17,404 bases of DNA from Flavobacterium sp. (GCA_030682755.1 JAUXNR010000450.1:1-17404), one strand, 5' to 3'. Counted from the stretch's first letter, positions 1-6,614 are shown. Notes: generated by a model not told the origin, from the letters alone. Program-made: numbers and translations.

Positions 1-33
1 GTAACTATAAATTAGCTTTTTGGAGGCGTTTTT

Positions 34-747
34 TTATACGTGATGTATTTCATCATTGATCAATAATTCTTCATTTCTAAGTTTTAGAAAAATCTGAGCC
101 ACGGCAATAACATCTTTTTCACAATACGTTACAATACGATCGATGTCTTTTTCTACATAATATACATGACCCACTTCGCTACCATCAATGTCATCTTTTG
201 GAGATGGAATATTCAATACTTTTGTTAATAATCTTAATGAAGTATAATGTTTATAATCTCCAAACTTCCACATTTCTAAAGTATCCAAATGTGGTACTTC
301 CCATGGTTTTTTTCCAATTAAATTTAGTTTTGACGGTATTGAAACACCTTTAATAATCATTCTTCTGGCTATAAATGGAAAATCAAATTCTTTTGCATTA
401 TGACCACACATTAAATGTTGGGGTTGGTTAAAATGATTGTTTATCAAGTTACTGAAATCTTTCAAAATTTTAACCTCATCACCAAAAAATGAAGTCACTC
501 TAAAATTTCTAATATCACCTTTACAAATAAAGTAACCCACGGAAACACAAATAATTTTTCCAAACTCTGCCCAAATACCGGCTCGGTCATAAAATTCTTC
601 AGCAGTAAAATCGTCTTTTCGTTGGTATTGAGTTTTTTGTTCGTATAAATATTGTTTCTCTTCATCAAGTTTATGAAAACCATCTTCCTCCGGAACCGTT
701 TCAATATCTAAAAAAAGTATATTTTCTAATTTTATCTTTTCAATCAT
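34..747 (-). CDS. Predicted 3'-5' exonuclease, DNA polymerase B-exonuclease-like (DnaQ fold)
   Basis: The 237-residue protein shows the three exonuclease motifs of the DEDD superfamily. Exo I is FLDIET with D14 and E16. Exo II is GHNAKEFDFPF with D122. Exo III is YCEKDV with D212, preceded by Y208. This pattern fits the family of predicted 3'-5' exonucleases related to the proofreading domain of family B polymerases (PF10108 type). It probably removes nucleotides from 3' DNA or RNA ends in the cytoplasm using two metal ions bound by the acidic residues. No polymerase domain is attached and the length is normal for the stand-alone family. The start is an ATG without a Shine-Dalgarno site. It lies downstream of the DUF1573 gene on the same strand but is separated from it by an intrinsic terminator, so it is probably transcribed on its own. 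The biological substrate is unknown. Confidence in the fold is high and in the physiological role low. Confidence 0.85.
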   Translation of the reverse strand: MIEKIKLENILFLDIETVPEEDGFHKLDEEKQYLYEQKTQYQRKDDFTAEEFYDRAGIWAEFGKIICVSVGYFICKGDIRNFRVTSFFGDEVKILKDFSNLINNHFNQPQHLMCGHNAKEFDFPFIARRMIIKGVSIPSKLNLIGKKPWEVPHLDTLEMWKFGDYKHYTSLRLLTKVLNIPSPKDDIDGSEVGHVYYVEKDIDRIVTYCEKDVIAVAQIFLKLRNEELLINDEIHHV

Positions 748-815
748 AACTAAAAGATTTTTAATTCTTTATAAAAGTAAGAAAATAACTCAAAACGATA
801 TAACAATTCATAAAA

Positions 816-837
816 AAACCACGCTTTTGCGTGGTTT
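816..837 (-). terminator. Intrinsic terminator of the DUF1573 gene
   Basis: A perfect 9-bp stem (AAACCACGC / GCGTGGTTT) with a 4-nt loop lies 23 nt past the stop codon of the DUF1573 gene. On the minus strand the stem is followed by a T run (the A run at 812-818 on the plus strand), which is the rho-independent arrangement for leftward transcription. Confidence 0.88.
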
Positions 838-859
838 CATTTGTATAGTAAAAAAAGAA

Positions 860-1303
860 TTAAGACTGAGGCTCAATAACTTTTCCTTTAATTGTCAAAA
901 CTTTTGGAGTTTCATTTTCGTTTAACGTAACTGTAACTGTTTTTGAAAATGCACCAGGAGCTGCTGCGTTGTAAGTTGCTTTTACATAGGCTGTTTCACC
1001 TGGTTTCACAGGAGTTTTTGTATAATCTGTAGCAGTACAACCACATGATGCTTTTACATTTGTAATTAATACAGTTTGTTTTGTAGTATTTGTAAAAGTA
1101 AAATCATGACTCACTGGAGTTCCTTTTTTGATATCGCCAAAATCATAAACTTCAGCTTTCCATGCCACAGGTGCAGCTGGTTTAGCAGCAGCAGGAGTTG
1201 TAGTAATAGCAGGTTTTACTAATGGATTTTTTTCTTGAGCACTTACTGTTGAAAATGCGAATAAAGCAATTGCAGCGAATAAAGTTGTTTTTAGAGTTTT
1301 CAT
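860..1303 (-). CDS. Secreted DUF1573 domain protein
   Basis: The 147-residue protein begins with a signal peptide (basic MKTLK, hydrophobic core at about residues 6-19, cleavage probably near SAQ at 21-23). An Ala/Pro/Thr-rich linker follows (about 28-48), then a single DUF1573 domain (about 50-145) with an immunoglobulin-like beta pattern. The domain carries the family hallmarks: F55-G-D-I near its start and the CGC motif at C87-G-C89. DUF1573 proteins are abundant in Bacteroidota and their function is not established. The domain resembles ASH/MSP-type beta sandwiches, so an extracytoplasmic structural or adhesive role is plausible, but that is inference. The gene is monocistronic: it has a TATATTTG -7 box upstream and a strong terminator downstream. 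It is divergent from the sensor kinase gene, with 173 bp between the starts. Confidence 0.85.
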   Translation of the reverse strand: MKTLKTTLFAAIALFAFSTVSAQEKNPLVKPAITTTPAAAKPAAPVAWKAEVYDFGDIKKGTPVSHDFTFTNTTKQTVLITNVKASCGCTATDYTKTPVKPGETAYVKATYNAAAPGAFSKTVTVTLNENETPKVLTIKGKVIEPQS

Positions 1304-1342
1304 AAATAATATGTTTTAAATTAGTTTTTATAATTAATGATA

Positions 1343-1350
1343 CAAATATA
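1343..1350 (-). promoter_or_regulatory. -7 promoter box (TATATTTG) for the DUF1573 gene
   Basis: On the minus strand the sequence reads TATATTTG, an exact match to the Bacteroidota -7 consensus TAnnTTTG. It would give a leader of about 35 nt before the ATG at 1303. No clear TTTG -33 box stands at the expected distance. Confidence 0.55.
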
Positions 1351-1461
1351 TAATTCTACTTAATTGCTTGCTGTTAAGCACCTACTAAGTTTTGTTAATG
1401 ACTTGTTAATCCGATAATTCTAGCATTTTGAAATTGTAGTGTTTAGTAGTTTTGTTTTACT

Positions 1462-1469
1462 TATTTTTG
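1462..1469 (+). promoter_or_regulatory. -7 promoter box (TATTTTTG) for the two-component operon
   Basis: TATTTTTG matches TAnnTTTG exactly. Its last base is only 7 nt before the TTG start codon at 1477, so transcription would begin just 1-4 nt before the coding region. The -33 region holds only a weak GTTT. If this box is used, the transcript is nearly leaderless. Confidence 0.45.
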
Positions 1470-1476
1470 TGCTACT

Positions 1477-2745
1477 TTGAAATTCAACAAACTAAATAGT
1501 ATCATATTTATTGGCTTTTTAGCAATTGTGGGTGTGTTATTCATGCAGCTACTTTTGCTCAATCAGGCGTATGCTTTTGAGAAAAAAGAAGTAGGCGATA
1601 AAATTTATTTTGCTCTTCAAGATGTTGTTCAAAAAATTTACAGAGACAATAAAACCGATTTACCCATTAGCAATCAAATTAAGAAAGTAACAGAAGACTA
1701 TTATATTGTTAATGTTGATGATGTTTTTGAAGCCGAAGTTTTAGAATATTATTTAAAAACAGAATTTGTAAAAGTAAAACTTGATGTAGATTTTGAATAT
1801 GCCATTTATGATTGTGCTTCAGATGAAATGATGTATGGAAGTTATATTTCTTCAAACGATGAACAATCTGAAAAATGCGAAAATTGTTTTGAAAAAAGAG
1901 AAGGATTGATTTATTATTTTGCCGTTCGATTTCCTCAGTTAAAATATTCTTTAATTGGCTCACTTGGTCAATATTGGTTTTTTACGGGAATATTATTGCT
2001 TGTTTTGGTAATCTATGTTTATTCTGTATTTCAATTGTTAAAACAAAAAAAATACGCAGAATTGCAAACGGATTTCATCAACAATATGACTCATGAATTT
2101 AAAACGCCTTTAGCTTCAATTTTAATTGCGTCTAATTATGCTCAAAACCAACCAGAGATCAAAAACAACCCGAAACTTTCAAAATACACAGATATAATAA
2201 TCAGCCAGAGTAATAAATTAAATCAACACATTGAACGAATTTTAACGGTTGCTAAAGGCGATGCAAAATGGATTGAATTAGACAAAACTCAAATCAATCT
2301 AAAGGAAATTGTTGAATTGGTTAAAGAAAATGTTTTATTAAAAACAGCTAAAAACACTAAAATTTCAATCACAATTCCGGATGATTTTACAGTAAAAGCA
2401 GATGATTTTCATTGTTATAATGCAATGTTCAATTTGGTTGAAAATGCAGTAAAATATAGCGGTGATGAACCTTCAATCCATATTAATGCTACAAAGACAA
2501 TTACCGGTGCAGAAATTTCAATTGCAGACAATGGCCCTGGGATTGAAAAAAACCATATTGATTATGTTTTTGATAAATTTTATCGGGTTCCCAGAGAAAA
2601 TAAAAAAGATATAGAAGGTTTTGGAATTGGGCTCTCTTATGTAAAAAAAATCATGGATTTGCATCGATGGAAAATAAAACTAGAAAATAATCTCAAAGGT
2701 GGATTAACTGTTTTAATTACTATCCCTAAAAAAGATATTATATGA
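1477..2745 (+). CDS. Membrane sensor histidine kinase (RprX-like)
   Basis: The 422-residue protein is a classical membrane kinase. It has TM1 at about 8-28, an extracytoplasmic sensor domain at about 30-163, TM2 at about 164-187, HisKA with the H-box FINNMTHEFKTPL (phospho-acceptor H206), and a HATPase_c domain. The ATPase motifs are the N-box (N323 in LVENAVKYS), G1 (D351-N-G-P-G) and G2 (GFGIGL, 381-386). There is no HAMP domain. The sensor part has three cysteines (C113, C134, C137), the last two as CxxC. The start is TTG: an in-frame stop lies at 1447, no ATG or GTG lies between, and the next Met (residue 23) would destroy TM1. It overlaps the downstream regulator gene by 4 nt and is surely its partner. 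The similarity to RprX of Bacteroides rests on overall architecture; the signal sensed is unknown. Confidence 0.9.
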   Translation: MKFNKLNSIIFIGFLAIVGVLFMQLLLLNQAYAFEKKEVGDKIYFALQDVVQKIYRDNKTDLPISNQIKKVTEDYYIVNVDDVFEAEVLEYYLKTEFVKVKLDVDFEYAIYDCASDEMMYGSYISSNDEQSEKCENCFEKREGLIYYFAVRFPQLKYSLIGSLGQYWFFTGILLLVLVIYVYSVFQLLKQKKYAELQTDFINNMTHEFKTPLASILIASNYAQNQPEIKNNPKLSKYTDIIISQSNKLNQHIERILTVAKGDAKWIELDKTQINLKEIVELVKENVLLKTAKNTKISITIPDDFTVKADDFHCYNAMFNLVENAVKYSGDEPSIHINATKTITGAEISIADNGPGIEKNHIDYVFDKFYRVPRENKKDIEGFGIGLSYVKKIMDLHRWKIKLENNLKGGLTVLITIPKKDII

Positions 2746-3425
2746 TAAAGAAAAAAATCTTATATGTAGAAGATGATGAAACATTAGGGTTTCTTACGGC
2801 AGATAGTTTAGAAAGCAAATATGATGTTTCGCATTTTACTAATGGAAATACTGCCTTTGAATCGTTTTGTGCATCGTCCTATGATTTATGCATTTTAGAT
2901 GTCATGCTTCCTGATATGGATGGATTTGAAATTGCAACAGCAATCAGAAAACGCAATCAAGAAGTTCCTATTTTATTTCTCTCAGCCAAAACCATGAAAG
3001 AAGACCGAATTAAAGGATTGAAATTGGGTGGTGATGACTATTTAGTAAAACCTTATAGCATGGAAGAACTCATGCTGAAAATTGAAATCTTTTTAAATCG
3101 AAGTATAAAAACTACAGCAGCAACTTCTCAAACTTATACTATCGGAACTTTTGAATTTGACCCAAACAATTATTGTGTTACAAAAGGATCTCAATCAACT
3201 AATTTAACCGATAGAGAAGCTGCTTTGTTAAAACTTTTTTTAGACAATAAAAATTCAGTGTTGAAGAGAGAAAAAATTTTATTGGAATTATGGGGAACTG
3301 ACGATTATTTTATGGGAAGAAGTTTAGATGTTTTTATCTCGCGTTTGCGAAAAATATTCAAAGATGAACCCAACATTCGAATTGAAAATATTCCGAGAGT
3401 TGGGTTCAAATTGGTTGTTGAATAA
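2742..3425 (+). CDS. OmpR/PhoB-family response regulator (RprY-like)
   Basis: This 227-residue DNA-binding response regulator has an N-terminal receiver domain (about 3-118) with the acidic pocket D11/D12, phospho-acceptor D53 in LDVMLP, S81 and K103 in LVKPYS. The C-terminal winged helix (about 132-226) includes LTDREAALLKLF, the recognition-helix segment RSLDVFISRLRKIF, and the terminal hairpin IPRVGFKLV. Its ATG overlaps the kinase stop as ATGA, indicating translational coupling and a cognate pair. The gene ends one base before the stop of the convergent cytochrome gene, with no terminator hairpin between them. Its targets cannot be read from the sequence. Confidence 0.92.
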   Translation: MIKKKILYVEDDETLGFLTADSLESKYDVSHFTNGNTAFESFCASSYDLCILDVMLPDMDGFEIATAIRKRNQEVPILFLSAKTMKEDRIKGLKLGGDDYLVKPYSMEELMLKIEIFLNRSIKTTAATSQTYTIGTFEFDPNNYCVTKGSQSTNLTDREAALLKLFLDNKNSVLKREKILLELWGTDDYFMGRSLDVFISRLRKIFKDEPNIRIENIPRVGFKLVVE

Positions 3426-3426
3426 A

Positions 3427-3828
3427 CTATTTCAGAAAGCTATACATATAAGCTTCAATTGCTTTTAACTCATCATCACTCATTGTTTTTGTTACAGCAA
3501 AATTAGTTTTCATCACTTCATATTGTGAAGGGTCAACAATTGGGTCGGCATTTGCTTTTAAAAATTCAACGATATTGGCTTCTTTATCTTTATAAATTTT
3601 TACAATCTCAACAATGCTCGGACCAATAACTTTCTTGTCGGACAAATGACATGATTTGCACATGCCAACTCCATTAAAAAGTTCTTCTCCTAATTTTAAT
3701 TTTTCATCAACCACAATAGGCGTAACATCTTTAAATTCTTCGTTCGATGTTTTTCCGAAAGGTTCCGGTTTTTTATCTCCACAGGAAATAAAACCAACCA
3801 TCATAAGTATAAAAAATAATTTTCTCAT
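3427..3828 (-). CDS. Lipoprotein c-type cytochrome (class I)
   Basis: The 133-residue precursor has a lipoprotein signal: MRKLFFILMMVGFIS then C16, followed by Gly-Asp. It should therefore be lipid-anchored outside the cytoplasm. The mature protein has one heme c site, C57-K-S-C60-H61, with H61 as proximal axial ligand. M106 in YEVMKTNF is a likely distal ligand. The single helical cytochrome c fold ends with the usual amphipathic helix (DDELKAIEAYMYSFL). It is probably a small electron carrier to a terminal oxidase or other respiratory partner, but the partner is not visible here. It lies 65 nt downstream of hemB on the same strand. It has its own -7 box and a Crp/Fnr-like palindrome, so regulated transcription linked to oxygen or respiration is likely, with possible readthrough from hemB. 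Confidence 0.88.
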   Translation of the reverse strand: MRKLFFILMMVGFISCGDKKPEPFGKTSNEEFKDVTPIVVDEKLKLGEELFNGVGMCKSCHLSDKKVIGPSIVEIVKIYKDKEANIVEFLKANADPIVDPSQYEVMKTNFAVTKTMSDDELKAIEAYMYSFLK

Positions 3829-3849
3829 AAGCTAGTGTTTTGATTCATT

Positions 3850-3857
3850 CAAAGATA
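3850..3857 (-). promoter_or_regulatory. -7 promoter box (TATCTTTG) for the cytochrome c gene
   Basis: The minus strand reads TATCTTTG, an exact TAnnTTTG match, placing the start of transcription near 3845 and giving a leader of about 17 nt. The -33 region has no good TTTG, which fits a promoter that needs an activator. Confidence 0.55.
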
Positions 3858-3879
3858 AATCGAAACTAAAATTTATTAT

Positions 3880-3893
3880 ATGATTTAAATCAT
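3880..3893. promoter_or_regulatory. Crp/Fnr-like operator palindrome
   Basis: A perfect 14-bp palindrome, ATGATTTAAATCAT, has the form TGAT-N4-ATCA, close to the Fnr consensus TTGAT-N4-ATCAA. Its centre lies about 41 bp upstream of the start of transcription predicted from the -7 box at 3850-3857, the class II activator position. It abuts the hemB stop codon. The binding protein is inferred only. Confidence 0.45.
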
Positions 3894-4883
3894 TTATGAG
3901 ATTATTTTCACGACATCTTTTGCAAAATAACTCGCCATCATATCGGCACCGGCTCTTTTGATGGCAGTTACTTGTTCCATCATCACAGCATCGTGGTCTA
4001 ACCAACCTTTTTCTGCCGCCGCTTTTATCATCGCATATTCGCCCGAAACTTGATACACCGCAACAGGAACATCAAATGCATTTTTAATTTCCCGTACAAT
4101 ATCTAAATAGGCAATTCCCGGTTTTACCATCACAATATCGGCACCTTCATCAATATCCATTCTCGTTTCGCGAATGGCTTCGATGCGATTATGGTAATCC
4201 ATTTGATAGGTTTTTTTGTCTTTTGGTACATTCAAACTATCCACAGGAGCACTATCTAATGCGTCACGAAAAGGTCCGTAATGAGCTGATGCATATTTGG
4301 CACTATAAGCCATAATTCCTGTATTCACGAAACCTTCGTCTTCTAATGCTTCGCGAATTTCCAGAATTCTGCCGTCCATCATGTCGCTTGGAGCAACGAT
4401 GTCGGCACCGGCTTCAGCATGTGAACAACTCATTTCTGCTAAAATGGCTGATGTTAAATCGTTTACGATAATGCCATTTTCAAGCACGCCATCATGTCCA
4501 AAAGACGAATACGGGTCTAACGCCACATCAGTCATCACAATCATATCGGGTACTGCATTTTTAATCACTTTTATAGCACGTTGCATCAAACCATTCGGAT
4601 TTAATGCTTCTGTTCCTTTGTTATCTTTTAAATTGTCTGGAACTTTTACAAATACCAAAACCGTTTTCAGATTTAATTTGGCTAATTCTTTCACTTCTTT
4701 TTCCAATAAATCAAGACTCAATCTAAAATAATTGGGCATGGAAGGAATTTCTTCTTTCACATTTTTACCTTCCACCACAAAAAGCGGAACAATAAAATCG
4801 CTTGGAGAAAGGATGGTTTCTCGAACAAGTGAACGAATAGTTTCGTTGGTTCTGAGTCGGCGGTTTCTTCTGAGTGGAAACAT
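3894..4883 (-). CDS. hemB: Delta-aminolevulinic acid dehydratase (porphobilinogen synthase)
   Basis: HemB condenses two 5-aminolevulinate molecules to porphobilinogen in the cytoplasm. The 329 residues are normal for the family. The two Schiff-base lysines are K196 (YSAKYASA) and K254 (VMVKPG). The metal-site segment reads DVALDPYSSFGHDG (119-132): the three zinc-binding cysteines of the DVCLC...C type are replaced by Ala/Asp/Asp, marking the zinc-independent, magnesium-type subclass. The N-terminal arm starts with an arginine-rich segment (RRNRRLR), as is common for this enzyme. It is the last gene of the tetrapyrrole cluster, 57 nt downstream of hemF, with no obvious terminator after it. 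The start is an ATG and the reading frame is intact. Assignment is secure. Confidence 0.97.
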   Translation of the reverse strand: MFPLRRNRRLRTNETIRSLVRETILSPSDFIVPLFVVEGKNVKEEIPSMPNYFRLSLDLLEKEVKELAKLNLKTVLVFVKVPDNLKDNKGTEALNPNGLMQRAIKVIKNAVPDMIVMTDVALDPYSSFGHDGVLENGIIVNDLTSAILAEMSCSHAEAGADIVAPSDMMDGRILEIREALEDEGFVNTGIMAYSAKYASAHYGPFRDALDSAPVDSLNVPKDKKTYQMDYHNRIEAIRETRMDIDEGADIVMVKPGIAYLDIVREIKNAFDVPVAVYQVSGEYAMIKAAAEKGWLDHDAVMMEQVTAIKRAGADMMASYFAKDVVKIIS

Positions 4884-4884
4884 C

Positions 4885-4923
4885 GTTTATTTGTTTAAAT
4901 TGTTTAAAAGTTTAAGGTTTAAA
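4885..4923. repeat. AT-rich GTTTAAA tandem repeat between hemF and hemB
   Basis: About five imperfect copies of GTTTAAA(nn) stand head to tail with 7-9 bp spacing, filling most of the 57-nt gap between hemB and hemF. It may be slippage-prone spacer DNA. No promoter box was recognised in it. Confidence 0.5.
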
Positions 4924-4940
4924 GTTGTTACACTTCTCAC

Positions 4941-5843
4941 TTAAACCCAATCCATAGGATTTGCTAAGACAGTAATTAATTTTTCTTCTTCACTTCCTTT
5001 TTCAGGATGATGGTCATACACCCATTGCACATGTGGTGGTAAACTCATCAAAATACTTTCGATTCTGCCGTTGGTTTTTAGTCCGAAAAGCGTTCCTTTA
5101 TCGTGAACCAAATTAAATTCTACATAACGACCACGTCGGATTTCCTGCCATTTTCGCTGTTCGTCTGAATAGGGTAAATTTACTCTTTTTTGAACAATTG
5201 GGACATAGGCTTCTAAGAAAGAATTTCCAACTTCGGTTACGAAATTGTACCAATCTTCCATTTTCATTGTATCGGTTGCTTTGCAATAATCAAAAAACAA
5301 ACCGCCAATACCGCGTGCTTCAAAGCGATGAGCATTCCAAAAATAATCGTCACATTGTTTTTTATATTTTGGATAAAATTCAGGATTGTGTTTGTCGCAT
5401 GCGGTTTTACATGTTTGGTGAAAATGAGTGGCATCTTCTTCAAATAAATAATAAGGTGTCAAATCTTGTCCGCCACCAAACCATTGGTTGATGATATTTC
5501 CGTTTTCATCATACATTTCAAAATAACGCCAATTGGCATGAACGGTCGGCACCATTGGGTTTTTGGGATGAATGACCAAACTGAGTCCACAGGCAAAAAA
5601 ATCGGCTTCTCCAACATTGAATAGTTTTTGCATCGAATCGGGTAACTTTCCATGAACGGCAGAAATGTTGACACCACCTTTTTCAAAAACGTTTCCGTTT
5701 TCAATGACACGCGTTCGTCCGCCACCACCTTCCGGTCGTTCCCAAATGTCTTCACGGAATTTGGCTACGCCGTCAACTTCTTCTAATTTGGAAGTGATTT
5801 GGTTTTGAAGGTTTTGGATGTATGTTAGGAATTTATCTTTCAT
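4941..5843 (-). CDS. hemF: Oxygen-dependent coproporphyrinogen III oxidase
   Basis: HemF oxidatively decarboxylates two propionates of coproporphyrinogen III to vinyl groups, using O2. The 300-residue protein shows the family blocks RPEGGGGRTRVIENG (37-50), the VHANWRYFE block (101-109), WFGGGQDLTPYYLFEEDA (121-138), ARGIGGLFFDY (177-187) and RRGRYVEFN (236-244). The frame can be extended upstream to a TTG at 5861, but that codon lies inside the left arm of a palindromic repeat. The ATG at 5843 gives the usual family start and length, so it was chosen. The palindrome ends 11 nt upstream of this ATG. HemF is separated from hemE by the transposase unit and is followed by hemB. Dependence on O2 implies an aerobic life style; no hemN is visible here. 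Confidence 0.96.
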   Translation of the reverse strand: MKDKFLTYIQNLQNQITSKLEEVDGVAKFREDIWERPEGGGGRTRVIENGNVFEKGGVNISAVHGKLPDSMQKLFNVGEADFFACGLSLVIHPKNPMVPTVHANWRYFEMYDENGNIINQWFGGGQDLTPYYLFEEDATHFHQTCKTACDKHNPEFYPKYKKQCDDYFWNAHRFEARGIGGLFFDYCKATDTMKMEDWYNFVTEVGNSFLEAYVPIVQKRVNLPYSDEQRKWQEIRRGRYVEFNLVHDKGTLFGLKTNGRIESILMSLPPHVQWVYDHHPEKGSEEEKLITVLANPMDWV

Positions 5844-5854
5844 TTTTTTATTTT

Positions 5855-5935
5855 CCTTCAAGGTTTGAAAAACCTTGTAGGTATTGATTTAATTATTTTA
5901 TTTTAACACCTACAAGGTTTTGGAAACCTTGCAGG
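5855..5935. repeat. Paired palindromic (REP/BIME-like) repeat, copy 1
   Basis: Two arms of 28 bp (5855-5882 and 5908-5935) are in inverted orientation (25 of 28 match) around a 25-bp AT-rich spacer. Each arm is itself a hairpin: a 12-bp stem around CAAGGTTT/AAACCTTG with one mismatch and a 3-nt loop (GAA or TGG). It starts 11 nt upstream of the hemF ATG and ends 8 nt from the stop of the transposase gene. It is in the same orientation as copy 2, judged by the asymmetric spacer, which begins ATTGATTT in both. Confidence 0.9.
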
Positions 5936-5943
5936 AGCCACTG

Positions 5944-6495
5944 CTATTCAAATGTATGTTTTACTGTCAACAAATCATTTCTTTGTTTATGACAAAGTAT
6001 AAAATTATCTAAATCAGCAAATAATTCTATAACCTCTTCTCTTTTAATCTTAGTTTCTTTATTGGAGATTATTGATTTATAGGATGAAAATTTAAATTTT
6101 TCAAAATCTAAGTCATAATGATGTTTTGGATTCAAATGAACATAGACAATTAGGTTTCTTAAATATTCTTCGCTGTCTAATTTAATTCTTTTAAAATGTT
6201 TTTCAAAAAGACTTCCTGTTCTATCATTTTGTTTATTAAATGCTTTAACATAAGAATTAAAAAAATTAGAAAAAGCTTGAGTAACTATTTTTTCATTTTC
6301 ATCAATTCTGATTACTAAATGAAAATGGTTGTCCATTAAACAATACGCATAAATTGAAATCTTTTCAAAAAGATATTTATCTAATTGTTGAAGGAAATAA
6401 TATTTGTTTTCTTCTGTAAAATAAATATCAGTTCCGTTAATTCCTTTATTGTAAATATGATAATAATTGTCTTTTTCTAAAACTTCTAACTTCAT
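5944..6495 (-). CDS. REP-associated tyrosine transposase-like protein (Y1_Tnp, IS200-like HUH nuclease)
   Basis: The 183-residue protein fits the Y1_Tnp/RAYT family of single-strand HUH endonucleases. The N-terminal YYHIYNKGINGTDIYF (11-26) is the family entry motif, and DNHFHLVI contains the HUH metal ligands H57-F-H59. The helix EEYLRNLIVYVHLNP (109-123) is the usual site of the catalytic tyrosine; Y111 and Y118 are candidates and Y118 sits closest to the conserved NP. The segment GSLFEKHFKR before it is also typical. Length is normal and the frame is intact, so the enzyme may be active. It lacks the accessory TnpB of IS605 elements. Palindromic repeats flank it on both sides, the arrangement known for RAYTs that nick and join REP sequences. 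It probably acts on those repeats; this is inference. Confidence 0.85.
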   Translation of the reverse strand: MKLEVLEKDNYYHIYNKGINGTDIYFTEENKYYFLQQLDKYLFEKISIYAYCLMDNHFHLVIRIDENEKIVTQAFSNFFNSYVKAFNKQNDRTGSLFEKHFKRIKLDSEEYLRNLIVYVHLNPKHHYDLDFEKFKFSSYKSIISNKETKIKREEVIELFADLDNFILCHKQRNDLLTVKHTFE

Positions 6496-6534
6496 TCTAA
6501 ATGGCTTTTAAATTTTTTATTTTGGTGTTGCTTT

Positions 6535-6614
6535 CCTGCAAGGTTTTCCAAACCTTGTAGGTATTGATTTGCTATTTTATTATAACACCTACAAGGTTTG
6601 GAAAACCTTGCAGG
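6535..6614. repeat. Paired palindromic (REP/BIME-like) repeat, copy 2
   Basis: Two 28-bp arms (6535-6562 and 6587-6614) form a perfect inverted repeat around a 24-bp AT-rich spacer. Each arm also folds alone: a 12-bp stem CCTGCAAGGTTT / AAACCTTGTAGG with one G-T wobble and a 3-nt loop. It lies between the hemE stop (12 nt) and the transposase ATG (39 nt). The wobble position marks the outer (GCAGG) and inner (GTAGG) ends and so gives each arm a polarity. Confidence 0.92.

Larger units (their letters stand above)
5855..6614 (-). mobile_element. RAYT-type element: HUH transposase flanked by paired palindromes
   Basis: A 760-bp unit consists of palindromic repeat copy 1, a Y1-type transposase gene on the minus strand and palindromic repeat copy 2. 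It lies exactly between the hemE stop (12 nt away) and the hemF start (11 nt away), so it inserted in, or replaced, the hemE-hemF spacer without damaging either gene. No target-site duplication is seen at the ends, which agrees with single-strand HUH transposition. The boundaries are defined by the repeats and could extend slightly further. Confidence 0.75.

Noticed and set aside
1..33. Possible terminator after the exonuclease gene
   Set aside because: No stem-loop with a T run on the minus strand could be found in the 33 bases available.
495..704. Overlapping 69-codon frame on the same strand within the exonuclease gene
   Set aside because: It is out of frame with a gene whose three catalytic motifs are intact, and its product is low-complexity.
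3880..3893. Palindrome after hemB as a terminator
   Set aside because: It is all A/T apart from two G/C pairs, has no loop or adjacent T run, and sits at an activator position for the cytochrome promoter.
4381..4944. Plus-strand open frames opposite hemB
   Set aside because: They are complementary shadows of the strongly conserved hemB frame, with no domain similarity or start context. The same applies to plus-strand frames opposite trkH, hemF and hemA and minus-strand frames opposite hemH.
5844..5861. HemF start at TTG 5861
   Set aside because: The codon lies inside the palindromic repeat; the ATG at 5843 gives the usual 300-residue protein.
5855..6614. Possible CRISPR array from the repeated ~80-bp blocks
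   Set aside because: Only two copies, each an inverted pair of palindromes, separated by a transposase gene; no regular spacers or cas genes.
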